Source: an uncultured Bacilli bacterium
Lineage (GTDB): Bacteria > Bacillota_I > Bacilli_A > RF39 > UBA660
NCBI GenBank assembly: GCA_944329255.1
Contig: CALVIA010000004.1
Coordinates: forward strand, 1 to 22,738
Length of the DNA: 22,738 nucleotides
Reading direction: 5' to 3'
Below the pieces are notes generated by a model. That model was not told where the DNA came from. It searched no databases and worked only from the letters and a program-made list of their open reading frames with translations. Each line of letters opens with the position of its first letter. Position 1 is the stretch's first letter. A program made the translations under genes and the position numbers. Positions 5,901 to 12,542 of the stretch are shown here, one piece after another.

Positions 5901-5923
5901 AAAAAAACACTTAAAAGTGTTTT
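5900..5923 (-). terminator. intrinsic terminator of spoVG
   Basis: AAAACACT / AGTGTTTT pairing (5904-5911 with 5916-5923, 4-base loop) is followed by T residues on the minus strand. The stem reaches into the spoVG stop codon (5922-5924). Confidence 0.85.
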
Positions 5924-6185
5924 ATTCATTATTAATTTTATTAAATTCTGTCAATATTGCTTCTTCAAACATTAAACGAGTTTCTTTATTTAATGGATGC
6001 GCAACGTCTTCATTCTCATTATTTTTATTTTTTCTACTTGGCATTGCCAACATCAACTTACTGTCTTTTTCGATAATACGAATTCCTTTAATTTTAAAGC
6101 AATCATCTAAAACAACAGTTGCTATTCCTTTCATTCTTCCTTTATCTTCTGCAACTTTATGTACAGATACTGATGTAATTTTCAA
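5922..6185 (-). CDS. spoVG: RNA-binding regulator SpoVG
   Basis: SpoVG is a small nucleic-acid-binding regulator that affects septation, sporulation and, in other Firmicutes, virulence. The 87-residue sequence has the family core: KITSVSVHKV, GIATVVLDDCFKIKGIRII, then PSRKN and HPLNKETR. The C-terminal helix is truncated compared with the ~97-residue B. subtilis protein. The start is a TTG at 6185, 9 bases after AAGGAG; another TTG at 6194 abuts the SD directly and is unlikely. The gene has its own promoter and terminator, so it appears monocistronic. Confidence 0.94.
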   Translation of the reverse strand: MKITSVSVHKVAEDKGRMKGIATVVLDDCFKIKGIRIIEKDSKLMLAMPSRKNKNNENEDVAHPLNKETRLMFEEAILTEFNKINNE

Positions 6186-6208
6186 GTTAATCAACTCCTT
6201 CTATTTAA

Positions 6209-6237
6209 ATTTTATATTTTTATTTATAAATTGTCAA
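6209..6237 (-). promoter_or_regulatory. sigma-A-type promoter of spoVG
   Basis: On the minus strand there is a perfect -35 TTGACA (6237-6232), a 17-base spacer and a -10 TAAAAT (6214-6209). The -35 overlaps the veg stop codon (6234-6236). The predicted start near 6202 places the SD at the very 5' end of the mRNA. I see no sigma-H-type -35/-10 here, although B. subtilis spoVG is sigma-H dependent. Confidence 0.7.
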
Positions 6238-6452
6238 TATTTTTTACAATCTAATTGTATATTACCAATTAATAAATCAACATAACTAAATGACCTTAAA
6301 TCATTATTACTATCCCTTAAAACAAAGATTCGATCATATAATTCAGTTAAAACTCCCTCATAATATTCGTTTTTATTTCTAATATTATTAACATTTATAA
6401 AAACTTTTTTTCCAATTAAATTACTTAAATCTTTTTTTATTTTATTTATCAT
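6234..6452 (-). CDS. veg: Veg family protein
   Basis: Veg is a small, highly expressed protein that stimulates biofilm formation in B. subtilis; its mechanism is unclear. The 72-residue product matches the family pattern: an N-terminal helix, a LIGKKVFINVN strand, then GVLTELYDRIFVLR and SFSYVDLLIGNIQL in place of the Bacillus GILAETYPSVFVI and SYSYADVLTETVEL. The start is ATG at 6452, 7 bases after TAGGAG, and it follows the yabG stop by 10 bases. The yabG-veg adjacency is conserved from Bacillus. The frame is open further upstream inside yabG, but without a start signal. Confidence 0.85.
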   Translation of the reverse strand: MINKIKKDLSNLIGKKVFINVNNIRNKNEYYEGVLTELYDRIFVLRDSNNDLRSFSYVDLLIGNIQLDCKKY

Positions 6453-6462
6453 AAAATCTCTC

Positions 6463-7242
6463 CTATACCTTTGGATATCCAACATACATGGTACCGTGAG
6501 TAATAATCCCTCCAAATCCATCTTTTCCATATTTGGTTTTTTCAATTGTATCTACAATATCAATATTTTTATTTATTTCTGTCAAACTAACTTTAAGGGC
6601 TACAATAGCAGGATCAAGAGCATGTATATTAATTCTTTTAGGACTAGATGCAAAATTAGCACCATTTTTTATTAATCCTTCGTAATAAGATCCACATGCC
6701 CCCGCAATAATAATTAATTTATCATGTGCTCTTTCATAATTTCTTGCTTCAATAACGGCATCAATAAAATTTGAAGAATTTAAATAAGAATCAACATTAT
6801 CTAAAGAACCCCTTTTTTTATAAAAAGCATCATGTCCAGTAATAACTAAAATATCTGGTTTTATTTTATCTAAATGTTTTTTTATTTCTTTTTTCATATC
6901 TTTTTCACTTATACATACGCCATATGCTAATACATTATACTTTTTATAAAATTTTAAACACCTTTCTAGATAATCACAGTCGCCATCAATATGAAGAATT
7001 TTTCCTGGTAAATAAAAATATTCATCCCTATTTAATTTTTCATCAATTTCATCACTTAATTCAAAATCGTCAAAATTTTTAATATCACCCAAATATAAAA
7101 CCAAATCATCTAAAAAAGAATCCGCATATAACCTTATATCAGCACCCTTTAAATAATATTTATTATCTTCAATTTTATAAATTTTAAAAATTATATCATT
7201 ATCATATGATTTTCTAGTAACATAATCTCCAATTTTAAACAT
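6463..7242 (-). CDS. yabG: sporulation-specific protease YabG
   Basis: YabG is a cysteine protease that processes spore coat proteins and, in clostridia, SpoIVA and pre-proSleC-type substrates. The 259-residue protein begins with an SH3-like KIGDYVTRKSY barrel. The catalytic part has PDILVITGHDAF (His137) and IIAGACGSYYEGL (Cys183), a plausible His/Cys pair, followed by FASSPKRINIHALDPAIVA and the C-terminal GIITHGTMYVG. Length is slightly below the usual 280-290. The start is ATG at 7242 after a GGTGAT SD. A sigma-E-like element at 7257-7284 precedes it; B. subtilis yabG is sigma-K dependent, so the mother-cell assignment agrees but the exact sigma may differ. Confidence 0.92.
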   Translation of the reverse strand: MFKIGDYVTRKSYDNDIIFKIYKIEDNKYYLKGADIRLYADSFLDDLVLYLGDIKNFDDFELSDEIDEKLNRDEYFYLPGKILHIDGDCDYLERCLKFYKKYNVLAYGVCISEKDMKKEIKKHLDKIKPDILVITGHDAFYKKRGSLDNVDSYLNSSNFIDAVIEARNYERAHDKLIIIAGACGSYYEGLIKNGANFASSPKRINIHALDPAIVALKVSLTEINKNIDIVDTIEKTKYGKDGFGGIITHGTMYVGYPKV

Positions 7243-7256
7243 AAAATCACCATAAA

Positions 7257-7284
7257 ATTATATGCAAAAAAAAGAAAAAGATGA
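7257..7284 (-). promoter_or_regulatory. sigma-E/K-like promoter of yabG
   Basis: On the minus strand TCATCTT (7284-7278) matches KMATATT at six of seven positions, followed by 13 bases and CATATAAT (7264-7257), a full sigma-E-type -10. It starts right after the rsmA stop codon (7285-7287), and the -10 ends 5-6 bases before the GGTGAT SD. It aligns with the yabP and bofA elements. Confidence 0.5.
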
Positions 7285-8091
7285 CTATGATGATAAAGAA
7301 TTTGCTATCTTTATAAAAACTTCCATAGGAATTTGTTCTGCTCTTACATTATCATTAAAACCATATTCTGAAAGTACATTACTAATTATTTCAAAATTAT
7401 ATGACTTTAAATTGTTTTTTAATGTTTTTCTTTTATGTAAAAAAGAATCTCTTACAATTTTAAAAAATAAATTAGGATTAATTAAATCATATTTATTTTC
7501 TTTTTTTTCTAACATAATTACTACACTATCAACATTAGGTTTAGGCAAAAAAACATTTTTAGATACAAAAAACAATTTTTTAACTTTAAAATAATAATTT
7601 ATAAAAACTGTTAAAGAACCATAATCTTTTGAATTAACTTTAGCAGATAATCTATCTCCAACTTCTTTTTGTACCATTATTACAATTTTATTAACATCTA
7701 TTTTATCATTAATAATTTTAGAAATAATTGGAGTTGTAATATAGTAAGGCAAATTTGAAACTATAAACATTTTTTTATAATTTATATTTTCAATGTCTTT
7801 ATTTATATCTCTATTTAAAAAATCATCAAAAATTATTTTAGCATCTGATATTGTATCTAAAATTGGTTTTAATGTCTTATCAATTTCATATCCTACTACT
7901 TTTTTTGTTTTTAAAACTAATTTTTTAGTTAATGCTCCTGCTCCACACCCTATTTCAATAACCAATGTTTCAGAATCAATATCAACACTATTTACTATAT
8001 TATTTAGTATATTTTCATCAATTAAAAAATTTTGTCCATATTTTTTTTTAAATTTAAAATTATAATTAGTTATAAAATCTTTTTGTTCCAT
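7285..8091 (-). CDS. rsmA: 16S rRNA dimethyladenosine transferase
   Basis: RsmA (KsgA) dimethylates A1518 and A1519 of 16S rRNA late in 30S assembly. The 268-residue protein has the family start block KKYGQNFLID (about 17-25), the SAM-binding VIEIGCGAGALTK (44-56), the YEIDK acidic loop (68-72) and the catalytic NLPYY motif (113-117). The C-terminal domain includes the LHKRKTLKNNLK stretch. The start is ATG at 8091, 8 bases after TAGGAG. Bacillus places rnmV (RNase M5) directly before it; here rnmV is missing and a terminator (8106-8129) stands just upstream of the SD, so its own promoter is unclear. Confidence 0.95.
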   Translation of the reverse strand: MEQKDFITNYNFKFKKKYGQNFLIDENILNNIVNSVDIDSETLVIEIGCGAGALTKKLVLKTKKVVGYEIDKTLKPILDTISDAKIIFDDFLNRDINKDIENINYKKMFIVSNLPYYITTPIISKIINDKIDVNKIVIMVQKEVGDRLSAKVNSKDYGSLTVFINYYFKVKKLFFVSKNVFLPKPNVDSVVIMLEKKENKYDLINPNLFFKIVRDSFLHKRKTLKNNLKSYNFEIISNVLSEYGFNDNVRAEQIPMEVFIKIANSLSS

Positions 8092-8105
8092 AATATATCT
8101 CCTAT

Positions 8106-8129
8106 TAAAAAAACCCCATTTCGGAGTTT
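8106..8129 (-). terminator. intrinsic terminator after the 3D-domain gene
   Basis: AAACTCC / GGGGTTT pairing (8123-8129 with 8111-8117, one G-U, 5-base loop) is followed by a run of T on the minus strand (8113-8107). The stem includes the stop codon region of the 3D gene and the T-run ends only a few bases before the rsmA SD. Confidence 0.75.
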
Positions 8130-8706
8130 ACATACCATATCTTAAAATTTCAAATTTTACATTATATTTTCTTCCAAATTCATATACATCTTTATTTTTT
8201 TCACTTGCAAATAATAAATCAATAAGAACATTTCCATTAGCATATGCATTTCTCATAGCTGAGCCAGTATCCAATACTATTCCAACTATATTTCCATCAA
8301 TATTACTACCAGACATTCTTATTACTGTTCCAATTGGAAACAAACTATTATCAGCAGCCAAAACTCTTAATGTACCAAATTCTTTATCATAATATGTTGT
8401 GGTAACAGATTTAATACTTCCATTAACATATTCTCCAACAACATATCCAGAAGCAGTAATTCCACTACATCCATAACAATCAGGTCCATATGCTGTTACA
8501 GTACCAGTATATATATCTAAAACTTCTTTAGAAACAATTTCAGAATTATCATTTTTTACATTTGGAATCTCGTTATATAACGAATTAATACTTAATATAG
8601 AATATGTACTTTCTATATCACTTGATAAAAAATTACATAAAAATAAACTAAATATTACTAATGTTGCCATAAAAAATTTTAAAAATTTTACAGTCACATT
8701 ATGCAT
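8128..8706 (-). CDS. exported 3D (Asp-Asp-Asp) domain protein, YabE-like
   Basis: This 192-residue protein has an N-terminal signal or anchor helix (about 7-29), a short linker, and a C-terminal 3D domain (about 66-190). The three signature Asp residues are visible in AADNSLFPIGT (Asp119), VLDTGSAM (Asp146) and LIDLLF (Asp163). The 3D fold resembles MltA/RlpA-type double-psi barrels and is found in cell-wall lytic enzymes such as YocH, YuiC and the resuscitation-factor-like YabE. A CYGC pair (77 and 80) could form a disulfide outside the cell. It occupies the yabE position between tatD and rsmA but lacks the DUF348 and G5 domains. The start is ATG 8706 after GAGGTG. A peptidoglycan hydrolase role is likely, not shown. 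Confidence 0.8.
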   Translation of the reverse strand: MHNVTVKFLKFFMATLVIFSLFLCNFLSSDIESTYSILSINSLYNEIPNVKNDNSEIVSKEVLDIYTGTVTAYGPDCYGCSGITASGYVVGEYVNGSIKSVTTTYYDKEFGTLRVLAADNSLFPIGTVIRMSGSNIDGNIVGIVLDTGSAMRNAYANGNVLIDLLFASEKNKDVYEFGRKYNVKFEILRYGM

Positions 8707-8735
8707 TTTTTCACCTCTTGTTTAAAAAAATAATA

Positions 8736-9482
8736 TCATATTTTGTCTTTTAAGTCAAATAACGAAATAGCATTTGAAAATGTTATTCTATAAACATCAT
8801 CTATAGATACTCCCTTTAAATTAGAAATAAACTCTGCAATAACATTTAAAAATAATGGAGAATTTTTCTTTCCTCTATAAGGAACAGGAGTTAAATAAGG
8901 GGAATCCGTTTCCAAAACAATATCATTTAAGTCTATTTTTTTTATAACTTCCTTTAACTTACAATTTTTAAAAGTTATTACGCCTCCTATTCCTAATTTA
9001 TAACCTAATTTTATAAATTTAATAGCCATTTCATAACTACCTGAAAATGAATGAATAACACCTTTTACTTTATATTTTTTTAATATATTATATGTTTCCA
9101 TAATAGAATCTCTACAATGAACAATAACTGGTAAATTATATTTTTCTGCAATAGATAACTGTTCTTCAAATAAATAAATTTGTTTAGTCTTATCATAATC
9201 CCAGTGAAAATCAAGACCTATTTCTCCTATTGCAACAATATTTTCTATATTTTTTTCTATAAATTCCTTAAAATCAATTGGAAAATTTTCTACTGATGAT
9301 GGATGAAAACCAATAGAAGCATATATATTTTTATATTTCTTTGAAATATCAATAACTTCAATATTACTATTTAAATCACACCCATTATTTATACAAACAA
9401 TATTTTCTTCACTTAATATATTTAACAAATTATCTAAATCATCGTATTCTTCTTTTAATAAATGACAATGAACATCAATCAT
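8736..9482 (-). CDS. tatD: TatD family metal-dependent DNase
   Basis: TatD enzymes are TIM-barrel amidohydrolase-fold nucleases implicated in DNA repair, RNA turnover or D-amino acyl-tRNA editing. The 248-residue protein carries the metal-binding set: VHCHL (His5, His7), GEIGLD (Glu87), VIVHCRD (His122), GVIHSFSG (His144) and LETDSPYLTP (Asp193). The start is ATG at 9482 with AAGGAG 6 bases upstream. It lies between metS and the yabE-like gene as in Bacillus. A strong terminator (9494-9528) stands directly before its SD, so an independent promoter is expected, but I found none with a good -35. Confidence 0.94.
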   Translation of the reverse strand: MIDVHCHLLKEEYDDLDNLLNILSEENIVCINNGCDLNSNIEVIDISKKYKNIYASIGFHPSSVENFPIDFKEFIEKNIENIVAIGEIGLDFHWDYDKTKQIYLFEEQLSIAEKYNLPVIVHCRDSIMETYNILKKYKVKGVIHSFSGSYEMAIKFIKLGYKLGIGGVITFKNCKLKEVIKKIDLNDIVLETDSPYLTPVPYRGKKNSPLFLNVIAEFISNLKGVSIDDVYRITFSNAISLFDLKDKI

Positions 9483-9493
9483 AAAAACTCCTT

Positions 9494-9528
9494 AAAAACA
9501 ATAAAATTATACCTTTTGGTATAATTTT
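9494..9528 (-). terminator. intrinsic terminator before tatD
   Basis: A perfect 11-bp inverted repeat (9503-9513 with 9518-9528, loop TTTT) is followed on the minus strand by ATTG and five T. It overlaps the stop codon of the 56-residue ORF and ends next to the tatD SD. It is nearly symmetric, so it could act on either strand. Confidence 0.75.
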
Positions 9529-9697
9529 AAAGACTCATAACACTTTTTAAATACAATATAAAACAAATTACTACTACAATCAAATATAACAAATCAATGT
9601 ATGAAAATTTATAAATCATACATAAAGTACAACTAGTCATTATTGATAAAAAAACAATAGACGTTGATACAACTGATTCATTTATAGATTTTTTCAT
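9527..9697 (-). CDS. 56-residue membrane protein, unrecognised
   Basis: Translating the minus strand from an ATG at 9697 gives 56 residues ending at TAA (9527-9529). An AAAGGAG SD lies 5 bases upstream. The protein starts MKKSINESVV and has two hydrophobic segments, about residues 9-29 (Cys at 23 and 26 in SCTLC) and 33-50 (YIDLLYLIVVVICFILYL), so it looks like a two-helix membrane hairpin. It ends exactly at a strong terminator. SD, length, hydrophobicity and terminator together make it a credible gene. I do not recognise a family. The DNA upstream (9698-9787) is AT-rich with an imperfect inverted repeat (9727-9754). Confidence 0.6.
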   Translation of the reverse strand: MKKSINESVVSTSIVFLSIMTSCTLCMIYKFSYIDLLYLIVVVICFILYLKSVMSL

Positions 9698-9787
9698 AAA
9701 CTCTCCTTTATATTTATTTACAACAATTGTATAATATCATATAAATTATAACAAATATAAATAAATATAATGACTTTTTTTGTCGGT

Positions 9788-10057
9788 TTACACAATTTTA
9801 TAAAAAATATTTATTATTGATTGAATTGGCATATAAATTATTTTTATTATTTCATTAACATTTATTATAACATTATTTAATAAAATTTCATAAATTACAG
9901 GTCCAACAAAATACCATATCAACATTACCAAAATAAATTTAAATAATCCAAAATTAATTGAAAATAACCTCAACACAAATAACACAACATATGAAATAAA
10001 ACCTAAACTAAATCCAGCAACTAATAATGGTATTACAATATCTTTAATTAAATACAT
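9788..10057 (-). CDS. 89-residue membrane protein, unrecognised
   Basis: The start codon at 10057 lies one base from the metS stop, so translation is probably coupled to metS; an SD-like GGAGG lies in the end of metS. The protein has two long hydrophobic segments (about 6-30 and 38-60) and an Ile/Asn-rich amphipathic C-terminal segment (about 61-89), with few charges. No motif is recognised. In Bacillus nothing lies between metS and tatD. Placement in the metS T-box operon suggests expression under methionine limitation, but no function can be assigned. It might be membrane-remodelling or stress related; that is a guess. Confidence 0.7.
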   Translation of the reverse strand: MYLIKDIVIPLLVAGFSLGFISYVVLFVLRLFSINFGLFKFILVMLIWYFVGPVIYEILLNNVIINVNEIIKIIYMPIQSIINIFYKIV

Positions 10058-10058
10058 T

Positions 10059-11594
10059 CTATTTTTCCTCCTCTAACTCAAATCTTTTAAATAAAGGTTT
10101 TGGTTCACCAACATAAGAACCGAGTTCCAAACCTCCAAATTTTTTACAACTATCATAAGAAATATTTTTTGTGTTTAACTGTTTAAATGTTTCTCTTGAT
10201 GTATTAGGAATAAATGGACTTAATAAAATAGAAGAAATTCTCAAACATTCTAATAAATTATATAAAACCGTTCCAAGTCTTCCCTTATTTTCATCATTTT
10301 TTGCTAAAATCCATGGAGTTGTTTCATCAATATATTTATTACATTTTCTTAAAAGTTCAAATATTGATTCGAGTGCATCACTTATATGCAAATTATTCAT
10401 ATTATTATCAACAATTTTATATAAATTTTCTGCATAATTTATTAAATCATCATCAATTTTATCATAAACTTTTTCATTGATTATTAATCCATTAAAATAT
10501 TTTTTAGACATGCTTATAGTTCTATTTAATAAATTACCTAATATATTAGCCAAATCAGAATTAATTCTAGAAATCAACGAACTTACAGAAAATGAGCCAT
10601 CATTTCCAAAAGGAACTTCTCTTAATGAAAAATATCTAATAGAATCCGATCCAAATTTATCAATATATTCCCTTGGATCTTTATAATTTCCAAGAGATTT
10701 TGATATTTTTCCACCATCAATAATTAACCATCCATGTCCAAAAATTTTTTCTGGCAAAGGTAAATCTAAAGCCATTAAAATAGCTGGCCAAATTATAGTA
10801 TGAAATCTAACAATCTCTTTACCAACTAAATGAAGATTAGCAGGCCAATATTTTTTAAAATTTGTATCATCTTCTGACATATAACCTAAGGCAGTAATAT
10901 AATTTGTTAAAGCATCAATCCAAACGTAAACAACATGCTTTGGATCAAATGTAATAGGAATTCCCCAATTAAATGTAGTTCTTGATACACAAACATCTTC
11001 CAACCCAGGTTTTAAAAAATTATTTATCATTTCATTTTTTCTTGATTCTGGTTGTATAAAATCTGGATGATTAGAAATATAATCTAGTATTCGATCTTGA
11101 TATTTTGACAATCTAAAAAAATAACTTTCTTCTTTTACAATGTGTACATCTCTACCACAATCAGGACACTTTCCATCAACTAATTGAGTTTCAGTCCAAA
11201 ATGACTCACAAGGTGTACAATATAATCCCTCATATTCTCCCTTGTATATATCCCCTTGATTATATAATTTATTAAATATTTTCTTTACAGCCTCTTCATG
11301 ATATTCATCAGTAGTTCTAATAAATTTTGTATATTCAATATCCAAACATTTCCATAAATCTTTAGCATTTTCTACAATTTTATCAACATACTCTTTTGGA
11401 CTAATACCTTCTATTTCAGCCTTTTTTTGAATTTTTTCACCATGTTCATCCGTTCCTGTCAAAAAAAACACATCTTTTCCAATTAATTTATTATATCTAG
11501 CAATTGAATCAGCAATAATTGTTGTATAACAATGCCCAATGTGAAAATTTGCACTTGGATAATATATAGGTGTTGTAATATAAAATTTTTCCAT
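10059..11594 (-). CDS. metS: methionyl-tRNA synthetase
   Basis: MetRS charges tRNA-Met with methionine. The class I core has FHIGHC (HIGH motif, 18-21), and the connective peptide carries a zinc-binding set CTPC...CPDC (Cys126, 129, 143, 146). The KISKS form of the KMSKS loop is at 296-300, and an anticodon-binding helical domain follows to the end. At 511 residues it lacks the C-terminal tRNA-binding domain found in the ~660-residue Bacillus enzyme. The start is ATG at 11594, 5 bases after TAGGAGG; the open frame upstream runs into the T-box terminator. It is preceded by a T-box leader, so it is probably controlled by uncharged tRNA-Met. Symbol may also be metG. Confidence 0.95.
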   Translation of the reverse strand: MEKFYITTPIYYPSANFHIGHCYTTIIADSIARYNKLIGKDVFFLTGTDEHGEKIQKKAEIEGISPKEYVDKIVENAKDLWKCLDIEYTKFIRTTDEYHEEAVKKIFNKLYNQGDIYKGEYEGLYCTPCESFWTETQLVDGKCPDCGRDVHIVKEESYFFRLSKYQDRILDYISNHPDFIQPESRKNEMINNFLKPGLEDVCVSRTTFNWGIPITFDPKHVVYVWIDALTNYITALGYMSEDDTNFKKYWPANLHLVGKEIVRFHTIIWPAILMALDLPLPEKIFGHGWLIIDGGKISKSLGNYKDPREYIDKFGSDSIRYFSLREVPFGNDGSFSVSSLISRINSDLANILGNLLNRTISMSKKYFNGLIINEKVYDKIDDDLINYAENLYKIVDNNMNNLHISDALESIFELLRKCNKYIDETTPWILAKNDENKGRLGTVLYNLLECLRISSILLSPFIPNTSRETFKQLNTKNISYDSCKKFGGLELGSYVGEPKPLFKRFELEEEK

Positions 11595-11609
11595 TTTTCC
11601 TCCTAAAAC

Positions 11610-11807
11610 AAAAAAATCTATAAATCTAAGGATGCTAATAAAGCACGGTACCACCTTAGTTCATAGACTCTATGCACTTAAACTCTTTAACGCAGAATAC
11701 GAAATGCTCCAAAATCATCTTCAATATACAAAACATATCTTTTTTCACCATACAAGACTCTCTAAAATGTTTTAATATAAATACTCTTTTTTTCAACGCA
11801 TTTAACA
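11610..11807 (-). ncRNA. T-box leader of metS, methionine type
   Basis: The minus strand carries the T-box core GAACTAAGGTGGTACCGTG (11662-11644). The antiterminator pairs AAGG with CCTT and GTGC with GCAT, leaving a TGGTACC bulge whose fourth base (U) fits an A discriminator. The competing terminator pairs 11654-11667 with 11617-11631, followed by seven T (11616-11610). Stem I has a distal AGAGAG...GGTG segment (about 11763-11747) and AAAACAT/ATGTTTT pairing. Stem III is CATAG/CTATG (about 11673-11661). The likely specifier is ATG at 11718-11716. The specifier call is the least certain part. Confidence 0.88.
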
Positions 11808-11813
11808 ATATAT

Positions 11814-11842
11814 ATTATATCATTATAAATTAATATATGCAA
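11814..11842 (-). promoter_or_regulatory. sigma-A promoter of the metS T-box operon
   Basis: On the minus strand there is a -35 TTGCAT (11842-11837), a 17-base spacer and a perfect -10 TATAAT (11819-11814). Start predicted near 11807, at the beginning of the T-box leader. Confidence 0.75.
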
Positions 11843-11868
11843 TAATTAAAAAATGCTTTTTTATTATT
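11841..11868 (-). terminator. weak AT-only hairpin at the end of spoVT
   Basis: AATAATAAAAAA pairs with TTTTTTAATTATT (3-base loop, one bulge) across 11841-11868. It includes the spoVT stop region and the metS -35. It could end the spoVT transcript, but the stem has no G-C pairs and no separate T-run. Confidence 0.3.
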
Positions 11869-12388
11869 GTAAATGCCTACTTAAAAATTTTGAAATAAAT
11901 ATACAATTCTTTTCAATATTACTTGATATTCTATTATCTGAAATAACCAACACTACACCCACCGAATCACCATTAACCAAAACATTTGAAATATACGAAT
12001 TACCTGATTCAACAAGACCATTTATAATTTCAATTCCATTACTATTATTATCAATATTATTACTTCTTTTTGATATAATATTAGACAAATACATACTAAT
12101 ATCTTTTCCAACATATTTTTTTTTGTAATTTGAAGAAGCCGCAATAACTTTATTTGTATCAGTAATAATAATATTTTCTTTTAAAGAATCATAAAAAGAA
12201 TCAGCAAAATTTTGAGCTATTTCAGATAAATCAGACATAAAAGAATATTTTTTTAAAATAACACTATCGTCATTAATAAAAATTTCTAAAGATTCACCAT
12301 CTTTAATTTTTAAATTTTTCCTTATTTCTTTTGGTATAACTATTCTACCTAATTCATCAATCCTTCTTAATATACCAGTAGATTTCAC
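11864..12388 (-). CDS. spoVT: stage V sporulation transcription factor SpoVT
   Basis: SpoVT is a forespore regulator that tunes sigma-G genes and spore resistance and germination. The 174-residue protein has an N-terminal AbrB/SpoVT swapped-hairpin DNA-binding domain (about 1-50: TGILRRIDELGRIVIPKEIR) and a C-terminal GAF-like domain (about 55-174, ENIIITDTNKVIAAS, then GNSYISNVLVNGDSVGVVLVIS). That second domain separates it from the ~95-residue AbrB. The start is a GTG at 12388, 7 bases after GTGAGG. Tandem sigma-A-like and sigma-G-like promoters lie upstream. It follows mfd as in Bacillus but sits before metS, at the place abrB takes in Bacillus. Confidence 0.92.
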   Translation of the reverse strand: MKSTGILRRIDELGRIVIPKEIRKNLKIKDGESLEIFINDDSVILKKYSFMSDLSEIAQNFADSFYDSLKENIIITDTNKVIAASSNYKKKYVGKDISMYLSNIISKRSNNIDNNSNGIEIINGLVESGNSYISNVLVNGDSVGVVLVISDNRISSNIEKNCIFISKFLSRHLQ

Positions 12389-12417
12389 TAGATAACCTCA
12401 CTTTCAACTTACTCTTT

Positions 12418-12446
12418 TATTATGTGAGTGTAATAAAAAAATATAC
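12418..12446 (-). promoter_or_regulatory. sigma-G-like promoter of spoVT
   Basis: On the minus strand GTATA (12446-12442) fits the sigma-G -35 GHATR, followed by 17 bases and CATAATA (12424-12418), which fits the -10 CATNMTA. B. subtilis spoVT is transcribed by sigma-G, which supports the call. Start predicted near 12410. Confidence 0.5.
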
Positions 12447-12481
12447 CAATTAACAATAAATTAACTATTATTTACTAAAGT

Positions 12482-12510
12482 AGTATATAATAGTCATTTT
12501 TTTTTATCAA
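12482..12510 (-). promoter_or_regulatory. sigma-A-like upstream promoter of spoVT
   Basis: On the minus strand there is a -35 TTGATA (12510-12505), a 17-base spacer and a -10 TATACT (12487-12482). The dyad TACTAAAGTA lies at the expected start site and could be an operator. Confidence 0.5.
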
Positions 12511-12542
12511 TACATTTACTTTATTTGGAAAAAATTACCAAA

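Noticed and set aside
7262..7594. Plus-strand frame of 110 codons starting in the yabG-rsmA gap
   Set aside because: It is opposite the C-terminal coding region of rsmA, no SD is visible, and its composition is that of a complementary AT-rich strand.
9518..9528. TATAAT inside the terminator before tatD as a tatD promoter
   Set aside because: The hexamer 17 bases upstream (GTCTTT) does not resemble a -35 and there is no TGn extension.
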